From contig JAJYRD010000060.1 of assembly GCA_021794275.1 (NCBI GenBank), forward strand, positions 112,708 through 176,707: a stretch of 64,000 nt of DNA. Direction: 5' to 3'. The translations under genes were made by a program, and so were the position numbers. This document shows, one piece after another, positions 1 through 8,631 of this stretch. The notes under the pieces were generated by a model that had not been told where the DNA came from, searched no databases, and saw only the letters and a program-made list of their open reading frames with translations. Source of the DNA: Pseudomonadota bacterium (GTDB lineage: Bacteria; Pseudomonadota; Gammaproteobacteria; Acidiferrobacterales; Acidiferrobacteraceae). How positions within the stretch are numbered: position 1 is the first letter of the stretch; each line of letters opens with the position of its first letter.

Positions 1-2089
1 CGCGCACGTTGACGATGCCGCGGATACGCCTGAGCTTCGTGGCGATCTCCGGTCCCAGACGCCGCAGCAGCGCGCCGTCGTCCGAGAACACCTTGATCTC
101 CACGGGCTGCGGGGCCCCGGTCAGATCACCGATCAAATCCTGCATCGGCTGGTCTGTGCTGATCCGAAGGCCTGGCACCCGCGCGGCGATTCTTCGCCGA
201 ACGCTCGTCATGATTTGCCAAATGGTCGGTCGTGGATAAGGCTTCAGCAAAACGAAGAAGTCGCCTTCATTCGTGCCCGTGATCCCGCCACCAAGTTGCA
301 GGCCCGTGCGTAGCGAGTCGGTCTGCACATAAGGGTTGGCGCTCAGGATGTGCTGCACCTTCCCGAGCAGACGCGCGGTCTCCTTAAGGGAGGTACCTGG
401 CGCGGCTCGGTAGTTCAGTACGAAACCACCCTCATCCATGGCTGGCATGAAGCCAGACCCCGTGAGCGTGAAACCTGCGGCCCCCAGCACCACGAAGCCC
501 ACGATCACGACGAACAGGCGACGCGGTGCGCGGAACACGGCACGCATGAGCCGCTCATAGAAGGCGTGGGCCCGGCGCGTCCACTCCCCGTCCTCGCCCG
601 CTTCGAGGTCACGGGCCTGCAGAAAGTGATCGGCGAGGATAGGCACGGCAAGCCAGGCCACGAAAAATGAGATGATGAGGCTTGCCGCCATGGTCAGCGA
701 AAGCGCCCGGAAGAAGGCCCCGGTGACGCCGGACAGGAATGCGAGCGGCGCGAAGATGATGATGGTCGAGGCCGATGAACCGGCGAGCGGCCGCGTGAAC
801 TGGCGAACCGCCGCCATGACGCGCTCGCCACGCGGTTCGGAGCGTCCTTCATGTAGCCTGCGCATGATGTGTTCGAGCATGACGATGGTGTCGTCAATGA
901 TGAGGCCCACCGAAGCCGCCATCCCGCCCAAGGTCATGATGTTGAAGCTCATGTGCAGGACGAACAGCAGCAGAATGGTGGCCGCGAGCACGCTTGGTAC
1001 GGTGATCAGGGCGATTAAGGTGATGCGTGCGTTGCGCAGAAACACGAACAACACGAGCGCCGCGAGCAGCGCGCCGATCAAGACCGCGTCGCGCACGCTA
1101 TTGGCCGCGCCCTGGATCAGGGTGCTCTGGTCGTACCATTTCTTAACATGTACGCCCGGCGGAAGGCTGTGCTCGAACCGCTGCAAAACCTTCTTCACGG
1201 CCTGCGTGATGGCGACGGTATTGCCACCCGGCTGCTGGTAGATCTGCACGCTCACCGCCGGCTTGCCATCGGCCAGCACCTGCGTCCACTGCGGCTTCAG
1301 GGCGCGGGCCACCGTCGCCACCTCATCCAGGCGCACGATGCCGTTACCCCCGGAACGCAACACTGTGCGGCGGATGTCCCGCAAGCGGTGGAGTCTCGTA
1401 TTGGAGATGACCAGATAGAAACGGTAGTCCTCCTGGAGATGCCCGACCGTGCGCAAAACGTTGCTATTGGCAAGCGCCCGGTTCACATCGCTTATGGTGA
1501 GCCCGTACTCGGCAAGCCGTGCTGGATTGACGGTGACGCGATACTCTTCGATGCGCCCCCCTATGACACCCACACGCGCGACCCCCGGGATCGCCGACAA
1601 GAGCGGGCGCAACTGATAGCGCGCAATGTCGCGCAGGGTCACCTGCGACACGCGGCGCGAGGTGAAGGTATAGGCAAGCATCCGGAAGATCGTCGGCCGC
1701 ATGCGGCGGACCTGGAACGTCGTATCGGCGGGGAGACGGCGACTGATCTCGGCCAAGGCGGCCTGGACCTCCAACGTCGCCGTCGTCATGTTCTCGCCCC
1801 AATGGAAGTTTATGAAGAAGTCTGCACTGCCGCGGCTGGTCGTCGACCGCACCCCCACCACTCCCGGGATCCCGCGTACCGCCTGTTCGACCGGGTAGGT
1901 GACCTGAATCAACATGCGCTTGGCCGGCCGATCGCCGGCGTTGGCGTAGATCTCCACGCGCGGGAAGGCGACATGCGGAAAGAGCGCGACGGGCAGGCGT
2001 GTAGCGGAGTACACCCCGCCCAGTACGAGCAGAGCGAGCAGGAAGAGCAGAGAGCGTCGATGGCGCTGGATCCAACCACTCAAGGTCAT
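1..2089 (-). CDS. RND-family efflux pump permease (N-terminal part, cut by window edge)
   Basis: Inner-membrane proton-driven pump subunit of a tripartite efflux system; about 696 residues of the usual ~1,000-1,050 are inside the window. I translated it from ATG at 2089. The first residues (MTLSGWIQRHRRSLLFLL) form TM1, followed by a porter domain and then the TM2-TM6 block. The TM4 motif reads GLIIDDTIVMLEH, with the paired aspartates used in proton relay; this resembles the HAE-1/multidrug branch more than the CusA metal branch. The start overlaps the adaptor stop by 4 bp (ATGA), so the two are translationally coupled. Substrate cannot be told from sequence. The family call is firm; the C-terminal half is not visible. 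Confidence 0.9.
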   Translation of the reverse strand, partial: MTLSGWIQRHRRSLLFLLALLVLGGVYSATRLPVALFPHVAFPRVEIYANAGDRPAKRMLIQVTYPVEQAVRGIPGVVGVRSTTSRGSADFFINFHWGENMTTATLEVQAALAEISRRLPADTTFQVRRMRPTIFRMLAYTFTSRRVSQVTLRDIARYQLRPLLSAIPGVARVGVIGGRIEEYRVTVNPARLAEYGLTISDVNRALANSNVLRTVGHLQEDYRFYLVISNTRLHRLRDIRRTVLRSGGNGIVRLDEVATVARALKPQWTQVLADGKPAVSVQIYQQPGGNTVAITQAVKKVLQRFEHSLPPGVHVKKWYDQSTLIQGAANSVRDAVLIGALLAALVLFVFLRNARITLIALITVPSVLAATILLLFVLHMSFNIMTLGGMAASVGLIIDDTIVMLEHIMRRLHEGRSEPRGERVMAAVRQFTRPLAGSSASTIIIFAPLAFLSGVTGAFFRALSLTMAASLIISFFVAWLAVPILADHFLQARDLEAGEDGEWTRRAHAFYERLMRAVFRAPRRLFVVIVGFVVLGAAGFTLTGSGFMPAMDEGGFVLNYRAAPGTSLKETARLLGKVQHILSANPYVQTDSLRTGLQLGGGITGTNEGDFFVLLKPYPRPTIWQIMTSVRRRIAARVPGLRISTDQPMQDLIGDLTGAPQPVEIKVFSDDGALLRRLGPEIATKLRRIRGIVNVR

Positions 2090-3165
2090 TTGGCGATCCG
2101 GACATGCATGCCCGGCGTAAGCTCATAGTTGCCGAGCACCACGACCGGCATCCCGGGGCGCAGGTGCGGGGCCACCACTTGCGCCACATAACCGTTGTGG
2201 GGCCCGAGCGCCACACGGTGACGTACCGCCTGGGCATGAACCACGGTATAGAGCACGAAGTGATGCCCGGAGGGCAGCACCGCCGAGCGCGGCACCACCA
2301 ATCCCGGGGGCGAGGCCGCCGTGAACCGTCCCTCCACATACTCCCCGAGCAAATAGGAATTGGAGCGCGGCAGGGTCACGAACACATTGATCATGTGGGT
2401 CGCAGGGTCCATGACTCGCGAGATCACAGAGACCAGGCCATGAGTGCGCTGGCCCGCCACCCCCTCGAACGACGACAAGCGCACACGCTCGCCCACGCGG
2501 ATGTTGGGCACATCCTCCGGCTCCACGCCGAGCCGCACCTCGAGGCGATTGCCAGCGATCAGGGCCACGAGCGCCTGCCCAGGGCTCACCGTCGAGCCCT
2601 CCTCCACCCCGATCCGGCTCACGACACCGCCGACCGGCGCTGTCACAATCATGCGCCGATGCAGACCCTCGGCCTGGAAGATCTGTAAAGTCAGCCGCGC
2701 CGCATCGAAAGTCTTGCGGGCCCGCAGGAGACCCGTGCGCGTGGCGAGCTTTAGACGCAGGCGCATCTTCTCATCACGCAAGGCGATTTTGGCCAGCCGA
2801 TAATCGTCTTGTGCCTGCAAGAGCGCAAGCCGCGCGGAAGGTCCGGGTCTCACCTGGAGCAAGGTCGCCCCCCGGCCCACGCTTTGGCCCCGATTGACGA
2901 AGACCCGCGTGATCGAGACCTCGAAAGGCTCCACCAGGCTATGAACCGCCCACGGGGCCGGGACCACGCGCCCATAGGCCACGAGCCGCTTGATCACCGA
3001 TGCCCGCCGGATAGGTGCCACCTGCACGGTCGCTGTGGGCGGCTGAGAGGGCGGCTTGGTGGGTGTTGGCCCCTGTAGCAGCACCCAGGCGGTCACAATG
3101 GCCGCCAACACGATGGCGGCCCCCGCAGCGCGCCTTAAGAGGGGGCGACGCATGTCTTCGGCCAT
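2086..3165 (-). CDS. HlyD/RND-type periplasmic adaptor (membrane fusion protein)
   Basis: 359 aa. Links the inner-membrane pump to the outer membrane factor. Residues ~13-30 form one hydrophobic anchor (AAGAAIVLAAIVTAWVLL). Then come a lipoyl/barrel-sandwich half (VHSLVEPFEVSITRVFVNRG), a helical hairpin with many Leu/Arg, the second lipoyl half (VTAPVGGVVSRIGVEEGSTV), a beta-barrel and a membrane-proximal domain. It lies between the outer membrane factor (31-bp overlap upstream) and the pump (4-bp overlap downstream). A second ATG at residue 5 (position 3153) would shorten the overlap and is an equally possible start. No metal-binding His/Met cluster was noticed, so metal efflux is not specifically supported. 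Confidence 0.9.
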   Translation of the reverse strand: MAEDMRRPLLRRAAGAAIVLAAIVTAWVLLQGPTPTKPPSQPPTATVQVAPIRRASVIKRLVAYGRVVPAPWAVHSLVEPFEVSITRVFVNRGQSVGRGATLLQVRPGPSARLALLQAQDDYRLAKIALRDEKMRLRLKLATRTGLLRARKTFDAARLTLQIFQAEGLHRRMIVTAPVGGVVSRIGVEEGSTVSPGQALVALIAGNRLEVRLGVEPEDVPNIRVGERVRLSSFEGVAGQRTHGLVSVISRVMDPATHMINVFVTLPRSNSYLLGEYVEGRFTAASPPGLVVPRSAVLPSGHHFVLYTVVHAQAVRHRVALGPHNGYVAQVVAPHLRPGMPVVVLGNYELTPGMHVRIAK

Positions 3166-4559
3166 TCAAACCTCCCGCTTGCCGCCTCCACGGCCACCGC
3201 CAACTGATCGAGCTGGGCGCGGTCCTGCAAAAGCACCAGGCGCTCCTTCACGAGTTGCTCCAGAAGCTGATAATAGGTGAGCGCGGCGATACTGTGCTTG
3301 GCGAGCGCCATATGGTAGACCGTCTCCAGATGGTTCAAGGCATGCACCGACGACTCGGTTCTCAGAAGTTCGCGACGCACATAGCGCATGCGCACGACCA
3401 ATTGGTGTATGCCGGCGCGCGCCGCAAACAATTGCGCGGCATAGGCCTGGAAGAGCGCACGACGCGTTGCCCGGGCCTCGGCGATGGCCCCTTGGTTGCG
3501 GTTGAAAATCGGCAGCGTGATCGAAACGCCTCCCCCCATCGTATTGATGTCGCTCGTATCCCGCGCGCGATTGACGCCCACGGTGATGGCCGGAAACTCT
3601 GCGGCGATCGCCTCCCGCAGGACCGCATCCTGACTCCGGTAACCCTTGCGCAGCGCGAGCAGGTCCAGGCGTCGCCGGGCAAGGCCTTTGAGCCACGGCG
3701 CCGCCCGCATGCACCCGCGCCCATGCCAAGCGCGCACATCGTGGCGCGTGAGCGGCAAAGGGGCGTGCGCCCCCAGCCCGAGCAGACCGCGCAAGCGGAG
3801 CGCCACGCCGGCAAGATGGCGATGCACTCTGATCTCGACGACCTCGGTCTGGCGCAAGGCCAGGCGCGCCGCACCGGCCACCCCCAGCGTCACATAGCCC
3901 GCGGCCTCGCCATCCGCCAGGACAGCGACGCTACGGCGCAAGGCGTGGACCTCGCGGGCCAGGAGTTGCCGCTGCGCGCGGCCTGCGAGCAAGGTATAGA
4001 CCAACGACTTGGCCTCTGCGGCCACCTGCCATTCCTGCCAAGCGATCGTCAAGTCGACCGCCTGGGCGTGAAGCCGCGCGGCACGGATACGCGGCGCCCG
4101 CGTCACGAGCGATTGCAGTGGGAGACCGAGACCTGCACGGAATGCCCGCGTGAGACCCGCCCCGGAAAGCGGTATCCCAAGCCCGTAGGAAAAAGTCGGG
4201 TTCGGCAAGAGGCCGGCGGTCAGGACCTGCGCGCGGGCTATCGCCTCCCGCGCGCGCGCGGCACGCAGCACGGGATCGGCCACCACGGCCACCACGGCCG
4301 CCAGGTTCGGGGTGATCCGCTGCCCCTTATGCACTACGAGTGGCGGCAAGGATGGCAGCAACAGATGGGCACGACGCACCCAAAGCGCGGTCGGCGCGCG
4401 GGTCGCGAGCGCCGCCTTGACAGCCTGCGGCGAGAGCGGCCGGGGCGTATAGTGCGCGCAGGCGGCAGCGGCAAGCCCGAGGGCTATGCCCAGGATCTGG
4501 CGGACCGGTCCAAGCCTCTTAGCAAGACCACGCGCCCAGGTCGCGCCACTTCCCGTCAC
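3135..4559 (-). CDS. Outer membrane efflux lipoprotein, TolC/CusC/NodT family
   Basis: 474 aa. Outer-membrane channel of the efflux system and first gene of the three-gene operon. The N-terminus has a basic stretch, a hydrophobic core and a lipobox-like LAAAAC with Cys at residue 34, so a lipid-anchored protein is likely. The remainder shows the two alpha-helical OEP repeats typical of the family, including GGGVSITLPIFNRNQG, the conserved segment before the second helical hairpin. Length is normal for the family. The order channel-adaptor-pump is that of czcCBA/cusCBA-like operons, whereas mexAB-oprM types put the channel last. It is separated from icd by about 48 bp and reads in the same direction, so read-through from icd is possible. 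Confidence 0.88.
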   Translation of the reverse strand: MTGSGATWARGLAKRLGPVRQILGIALGLAAAACAHYTPRPLSPQAVKAALATRAPTALWVRRAHLLLPSLPPLVVHKGQRITPNLAAVVAVVADPVLRAARAREAIARAQVLTAGLLPNPTFSYGLGIPLSGAGLTRAFRAGLGLPLQSLVTRAPRIRAARLHAQAVDLTIAWQEWQVAAEAKSLVYTLLAGRAQRQLLAREVHALRRSVAVLADGEAAGYVTLGVAGAARLALRQTEVVEIRVHRHLAGVALRLRGLLGLGAHAPLPLTRHDVRAWHGRGCMRAAPWLKGLARRRLDLLALRKGYRSQDAVLREAIAAEFPAITVGVNRARDTSDINTMGGGVSITLPIFNRNQGAIAEARATRRALFQAYAAQLFAARAGIHQLVVRMRYVRRELLRTESSVHALNHLETVYHMALAKHSIAALTYYQLLEQLVKERLVLLQDRAQLDQLAVAVEAASGRFEWPKTCVAPS

Positions 4560-4607
4560 TCGCTCATCACCCTAATCCGCTCACGTTGCGCCTCCGCGAT
4601 GCGGATC

Positions 4608-5843
4608 TCAGCCCATGAACGCAACAATGGCGTGACCGAAGCCCGAGCAACTCACCTCGGTCGAGCCGGGACGCAGGCGGGCCAGATCATAGGTGACTTG
4701 GCCTGCCGCCAAAGCGCCGGCGATGCCGCGCAGGATCAGATCCGCGGCCTCTCCCCACCCGATATGGCGCAACATCATCTCGGCCGAAAGTATAAGCGAC
4801 GAAGGGTTGACCTTGTCTTGGCCTGCGTAGCGGGGTGCTGTGCCATGGGTCGCCTCGAACATCGCCACGCCATCGGAGAGGTTGGCGCCGGGCGCCATGC
4901 CGATGCCACCCACCTGTGCCGCGAGCGCGTCAGAGATGTAATCGCCATTCAGATTGAGGGTGGCGATCACACTGTACTCTTCGGGCCGCAGCAGTATCTG
5001 TTGCAGGAAGGCGTCAGCGATGACGTCCTTGATCACCACCGAGCCGCCATCGGCGCGCTTGATCACCAGCCTGCCGTCCTGCTCCGTCGCGCCAAACTCA
5101 CGGCGCGCAAGGTCCATGCCCCACTGCCGGAAGGCGCCCTCTGTAAACTTCATAATGTTGCCCTTGTGCACGAAGGTCACCGAGGGCCGCTTGTGGGCAA
5201 TGGCGTATTGCAATGCCTTGCGCGCGAGCCGCTCGGTCCCTTCGCGCGACACGGGCTTGACACCGATCCCGGAGGTCTCGGGGAAACGGATCGACTTCAC
5301 GCCCAGCGTGTCTGTCAAAAACCCGATCAGTTTTTTTGCCTCTGGCGACTGTGCGGCCCACTCGATGCCCGCGTAGATATCCTCCGAGTTCTCGCGAAAG
5401 ATGACCATGTCGGTCTTCTCGGGCTCTTTCAAGGGGCTTGGCACCCCAGCGAAGTAGCGCACCGGGCGCAGACACACATACAGATCGAGCTCCTGGCGCA
5501 GCGTCACGTTCAAGGATCGCAGGCCGCCGCCCACGGGCGTCGTGAGCGGTCCTTTGATCGAGACCGCGTACTCGCCTATGTCTTTGAGAGTCTCCTTCGG
5601 CAAATAGGCGCCGGTGCGCGCGTGCGCCTTTTCTCCGGCGTAGATCTCACGCCAGGCTATGCTTCGGGCCGCGCCGTAGGCCTTGGAGACTGCGGCGTCG
5701 ACCACGCGCCGCATGACCGGCGTGATGTCGACGCCGATACCGTCCCCTTCGATGAACGGGATGATCGGCCGATCCGGCACCTGCAGACGAAAATCCGGCC
5801 CGACTACGATCTTTTCCCCGGAGTCTGTTTGATTCTTGGTCAT
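4608..5843 (-). CDS. icd: NADP-dependent isocitrate dehydrogenase
   Basis: 411 aa. Oxidises isocitrate to 2-oxoglutarate with NADP in the TCA cycle (cytosol, homodimer). Start at ATG 5843 ([11 protein letters not shown]), preceded by AGAGGA; the open frame runs ~640 bp further upstream but that part is the complement of rluE. Conserved points: GGGLRSLN with Ser110 matching the E. coli regulatory Ser113, [26 protein letters not shown], and [17 protein letters not shown]. The NADP-specificity positions read PRYAGQDKV and YDLARLR, that is Arg-Tyr-Val and Tyr...Arg, so NADP use is expected although E. coli has Lys at the first. It is divergent from rluE as in E. coli. Confidence 0.97.
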   Translation of the reverse strand: MTKNQTDSGEKIVVGPDFRLQVPDRPIIPFIEGDGIGVDITPVMRRVVDAAVSKAYGAARSIAWREIYAGEKAHARTGAYLPKETLKDIGEYAVSIKGPLTTPVGGGLRSLNVTLRQELDLYVCLRPVRYFAGVPSPLKEPEKTDMVIFRENSEDIYAGIEWAAQSPEAKKLIGFLTDTLGVKSIRFPETSGIGVKPVSREGTERLARKALQYAIAHKRPSVTFVHKGNIMKFTEGAFRQWGMDLARREFGATEQDGRLVIKRADGGSVVIKDVIADAFLQQILLRPEEYSVIATLNLNGDYISDALAAQVGGIGMAPGANLSDGVAMFEATHGTAPRYAGQDKVNPSSLILSAEMMLRHIGWGEAADLILRGIAGALAAGQVTYDLARLRPGSTEVSCSGFGHAIVAFMG

Positions 5844-5878
5844 GCTGTCCTCTTTTGGGCGCGGCCCGTGCCGCGCGA

Positions 5879-5903
5879 TATAATCTCGTCTTCGGCGATT
5901 GTA
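5879..5903. promoter_or_regulatory. Possible divergent -10 elements between icd and rluE
   Basis: The 87-bp icd/rluE gap holds TATAAT at 5879-5884 on the plus strand, which would start rluE mRNA near 5891. It also holds TACAAT on the minus strand (5898-5903), which would start icd mRNA near 5891. Neither has a good -35 hexamer. The two would initiate almost back to back, so they could compete. Confidence 0.35.
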
Positions 5904-5930
5904 GCGAACCTTGGACGGACAGGACAGGAC

Positions 5931-6482
5931 ATGACGCAGCTCATCCTCTTCAACAAACCCTATGGAGTGCTCACGCGCTTCACCGATCCCCATGGTCGGC
6001 GCACACTCAAAGACTACATCCCGATTCCACATGTCTATCCCGCCGGCCGCCTCGATCTCGACTCCGAAGGTCTTATGTTGCTCACAGACTCGCCGCAGCT
6101 TGCGACCCTCATCACGCGCCCCGGACGCGGGTGGCCCAAGACTTATTGGGCACAGGTGGAGGGTGTGCCAAGCGATCAGGCCCTGTCGACGCTCGCGCAC
6201 GGTGTGATGCTGGATGGTAAGCCCACGCGCAAGGCACGCGTCGCGCGTCTGGCCGAGCCCGCCCTCTGGCCCCGCAACCCGCCCATCCGCGTGCGCCTCA
6301 CGGTGCCGACAAGCTGGATCACCCTCACGCTCTCCGAAGGCCGCAATCGGCAAGTACGGCGCATGACCGCTGCGGTCGGCCATCCCACGTTGCGGCTCGT
6401 CCGCTACTCTGTCGGCCACTACACCCTGGAGGGGCTCGCCCCGGGCAACTATCGTGCTGCGGAGGCTAGTCATGAGCCGTGA
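5931..6482 (+). CDS. rluE: 23S rRNA pseudouridine synthase, RluE type
   Basis: 183 aa. Isomerises a uridine in 23S rRNA (U2457 in E. coli). RsuA/RluE family without an S4 domain: it begins straight at the catalytic domain with [11 protein letters not shown]. The catalytic motif [14 protein letters not shown] puts the nucleophilic Asp at residue 42, and [19 protein letters not shown] is the conserved C-terminal motif. ATG at 5931 was chosen; the long upstream open frame is a shadow of genes on the other strand. It overlaps nudJ by 11 bp, starting the chain rluE-nudJ-mnmA whose order matches E. coli. Confidence 0.95.
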   Translation: MTQLILFNKPYGVLTRFTDPHGRRTLKDYIPIPHVYPAGRLDLDSEGLMLLTDSPQLATLITRPGRGWPKTYWAQVEGVPSDQALSTLAHGVMLDGKPTRKARVARLAEPALWPRNPPIRVRLTVPTSWITLTLSEGRNRQVRRMTAAVGHPTLRLVRYSVGHYTLEGLAPGNYRAAEASHEP

Positions 6483-6915
6483 CATCCATGTGACAGTGGC
6501 GGCGATCGCCCGGCGCGACGACCGCTACCTCATCGTCGAGGAAACGGTCGGCGGCCGGCTCGTCTTGAATCAGCCGGCCGGCCATCTCGAGCGGTGCGAG
6601 ACACTCGAAGAGGCGGCGGTGCGCGAGACACTGGAAGAGACCGCGTGGGATTTCGTGCCGCAGGCGCTCGTTGGTGTCTACCAGTACGAGAGCGCCGAAG
6701 GGGTTGCCTATCTCCGGTTCGCGTTTGCGGGCGATGTCACAGGCCATCACCCGGAGCGCGCGCTTGATCACGGTATCGAACGGACCTTGTGGCTCACGCG
6801 TGCGCAACTACTCGCGCGCGCCGCCGATCATCGTGGACCGCAGGTGCTGCGCGCCGTCGACGACTACGAAAGCGGGCGCCGCTACCCTTTGGACGCCCTC
6901 GTGTGCCGCCCGTGA
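6472..6915 (+). CDS. nudJ: NUDIX hydrolase, NudJ type (phosphatase)
   Basis: 147 aa. Hydrolyses nucleoside di/triphosphates and, in E. coli, HMP-PP of thiamine synthesis. The Nudix box lies at residues 37-59: G-x5-E-x7-RETLEETAW. The metal-binding RExxEE core is intact but the usual Gly near the end is Ala. The start [15 protein letters not shown] matches NudJ N-termini. ATG 6472 lies inside the end of rluE, and an in-frame ATG at 6454 is less likely. The stop overlaps the GTG of mnmA, so all three genes are probably co-translated. The NudJ assignment rests on the gene order as much as on sequence. Confidence 0.9.
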   Translation: MSRDIHVTVAAIARRDDRYLIVEETVGGRLVLNQPAGHLERCETLEEAAVRETLEETAWDFVPQALVGVYQYESAEGVAYLRFAFAGDVTGHHPERALDHGIERTLWLTRAQLLARAADHRGPQVLRAVDDYESGRRYPLDALVCRP

Positions 6916-7994
6916 ACCCCCATGTCGTGGTCGCCCTGTCAGGGGGCGTGGACTCGGCGGTCGCTGCCGCCTTGCTGCTCGAGCAGGGTTTCCGGGTTAC
7001 GGGCCTCTTCATGAAGAACTGGGAGGACGATGATCACGAAGGCTTTTGCCCCTCCGCCGAGGATTACCAGTCGGCACGCGCCGTGGCCGAGATCCTTGAG
7101 ATCCCTCTCTACGCGGCCAATTTCGCGAAGGAGTATCGGACCCGGGTCTTTGCGCGTTTCCTGCAAGATTGCGAGGCGGGCCTGACTCCGAATCCCGACA
7201 TCCTCTGCAATCGCGAGATCAAATTCGATGTGTTCTGGCGCCGCGCCCAGACGCTCGGCGCCGATCTCATGGCGACCGGCCATTACGCACGTGTCGCCTT
7301 GCACCACGGGACCTTGCGGCTCTTCGCCGGGTGCGACCCCGACAAAGATCAGAGCTACTTCCTACACACCATAGATCCGGCGATGCTTCCGTTCCTGCGC
7401 TTTCCCATAGGAGACTTCACCAAGAGTGATATCCGCGCCCGTGCAGAGGCGCTCGGATTGCCGAACGCCGACCGCAAAGGCAGCAGCGGGATCTGTTTCA
7501 TCGGTGAGCGCCGCTTCCCGCCCTTCTTGAAGCGCTACCTAAAGGGTGTACCCGGCGCCATCTACTCAGTCGACGGCGAGCGCCTGGGGAACCATGAGGG
7601 CCTGATGTTCTACACCCTGGGACAACGGCGCGGGCTCGGGCTCGGTGGACCCGGCGAGGCCTGGTACGTGGCCGACAAGCGTCTCGCCGATAACGCCCTT
7701 ATCGTGGCGCAAGGCGGCTGCCATCCGAGCCTCTACAAGCCCAGGTGCCGAACCGGCGCCGCCCATTGGCTCGGCCCGCCCCCGGCACTTCCGTGGCAGG
7801 GTCTGGCCAAAATCCGCTACCGCCAGCAGACCTTCCCGGTTCGCGTGCAGGCCGACCCCGACCTGCCACGTGGCCTGCTGCTCGAATTCGGAGAGCCACA
7901 ACGTGCGGTGACCCCTGGGCAGTCGGCGGTCTTCTACGGGCCCGACGGGGCCTGCCTAGGCGGCGCCATCATCGAAAGGGAGTGGGTCCCGTAA
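6912..7994 (+). CDS. mnmA: tRNA-specific 2-thiouridylase
   Basis: 360 aa. Transfers sulfur to U34 of tRNA-Lys/Glu/Gln. The ATP pyrophosphatase P-loop SGGVDS is at residues 10-15. The two catalytic cysteines are in NPDILCNREIKF (Cys99) and GSSGICFIGER (Cys195); D-KDQSYFLH is also conserved. Start is GTG 6912 ([12 protein letters not shown]), overlapping the nudJ stop by 4 bp (GTGA). Length is close to E. coli MnmA (368). The 3' end overlaps the convergent uracil-DNA glycosylase gene by 39 bp. Confidence 0.97.
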   Translation: MNPHVVVALSGGVDSAVAAALLLEQGFRVTGLFMKNWEDDDHEGFCPSAEDYQSARAVAEILEIPLYAANFAKEYRTRVFARFLQDCEAGLTPNPDILCNREIKFDVFWRRAQTLGADLMATGHYARVALHHGTLRLFAGCDPDKDQSYFLHTIDPAMLPFLRFPIGDFTKSDIRARAEALGLPNADRKGSSGICFIGERRFPPFLKRYLKGVPGAIYSVDGERLGNHEGLMFYTLGQRRGLGLGGPGEAWYVADKRLADNALIVAQGGCHPSLYKPRCRTGAAHWLGPPPALPWQGLAKIRYRQQTFPVRVQADPDLPRGLLLEFGEPQRAVTPGQSAVFYGPDGACLGGAIIEREWVP

Positions 7995-8597
7995 GATGGC
8001 GCGCACGCGGCGCTTCAGGGGCGGTAGGATCTCGGTCTCGAACCAGGGGTTACGCCTTAACCATTGATTATTCCGGCCAGAGGGGTGCGGCAGGGGCCAG
8101 AGCGCGCCATAATCGGCGCCACGGCGTACCGCTGCCGCCACCGCCAGACGCGCATCAGCGGACGGGAGGTGGTAGGCTTGTGCGTAACGGCCCACGAGCA
8201 GGGTCAGCCGCGTCCTTGGAAGCAAGGCCCGCAGAGGCGGGAACCATAGGGGCGCGCAGCGTGGCCGTGGAGGCTGATCCCCGCGAGGCCCCGAGCCTGG
8301 GTAACAAAGCCCCATGGGAATGATGGCGAAATCCGGACCATAAAAGGTCGCTCGGTCGACCCCAAGCCAGGCCCGCAGGCGGTCGCCGCTCGGATCGTTC
8401 CAGGGGATCCCGGTCTCATGGACCCGGCGGCCCGGGGCCTGACCTACGATGAGTATGCGCGCGAGCGACTGTGCTTGGACGATGGGGCGCGGACCGCAGG
8501 GTAGATCGTCGCAGGCGCGACAAGCGCGCACCTGGGCGAGCAAGGCCTTTAGTGGAGAGGATTCGGGGTCTGTCACGACCCCCAGGATAGACGACAA
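7956..8597 (-). CDS. Uracil-DNA glycosylase family protein (COG1573-like)
   Basis: 213 aa. Predicted DNA glycosylase of the uracil-DNA glycosylase superfamily. Motif 1 is VGQAPGRRVHETGIPWND and motif 2 is PHPSGRNNQWLRRNPWFE, both in the usual places. The N-terminus has CRACDDLPC (three Cys near residues 26-34), reminiscent of the iron-sulfur families 4/5, but a complete four-Cys set is not obvious. It sits on the opposite strand between mnmA and purB, where E. coli has hflD. It overlaps the mnmA 3' end by 39 bp, an arrangement that allows transcriptional interference. Substrate range is unproven. Confidence 0.85.
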   Translation of the reverse strand: MSSILGVVTDPESSPLKALLAQVRACRACDDLPCGPRPIVQAQSLARILIVGQAPGRRVHETGIPWNDPSGDRLRAWLGVDRATFYGPDFAIIPMGLCYPGSGPRGDQPPRPRCAPLWFPPLRALLPRTRLTLLVGRYAQAYHLPSADARLAVAAAVRRGADYGALWPLPHPSGRNNQWLRRNPWFETEILPPLKRRVRAILRDPLPFDDGAA

Positions 8598-8631
8598 CGC
8601 ATGACGGCGGCTAGACGCCGGAAGGACCTTT

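Noticed and set aside
3015..6482. A 1155-codon open frame on the plus strand
   Set aside because: It runs antisense to the efflux genes and icd, which are clearly real. Only the end (from 5931) is a gene, rluE. Long antisense frames are expected at this GC content.
5844..6485. An N-terminal extension of icd of about 214 residues
   Set aside because: No homology and it is the exact complement of rluE; ATG 5843 has a ribosome site and gives the normal length.
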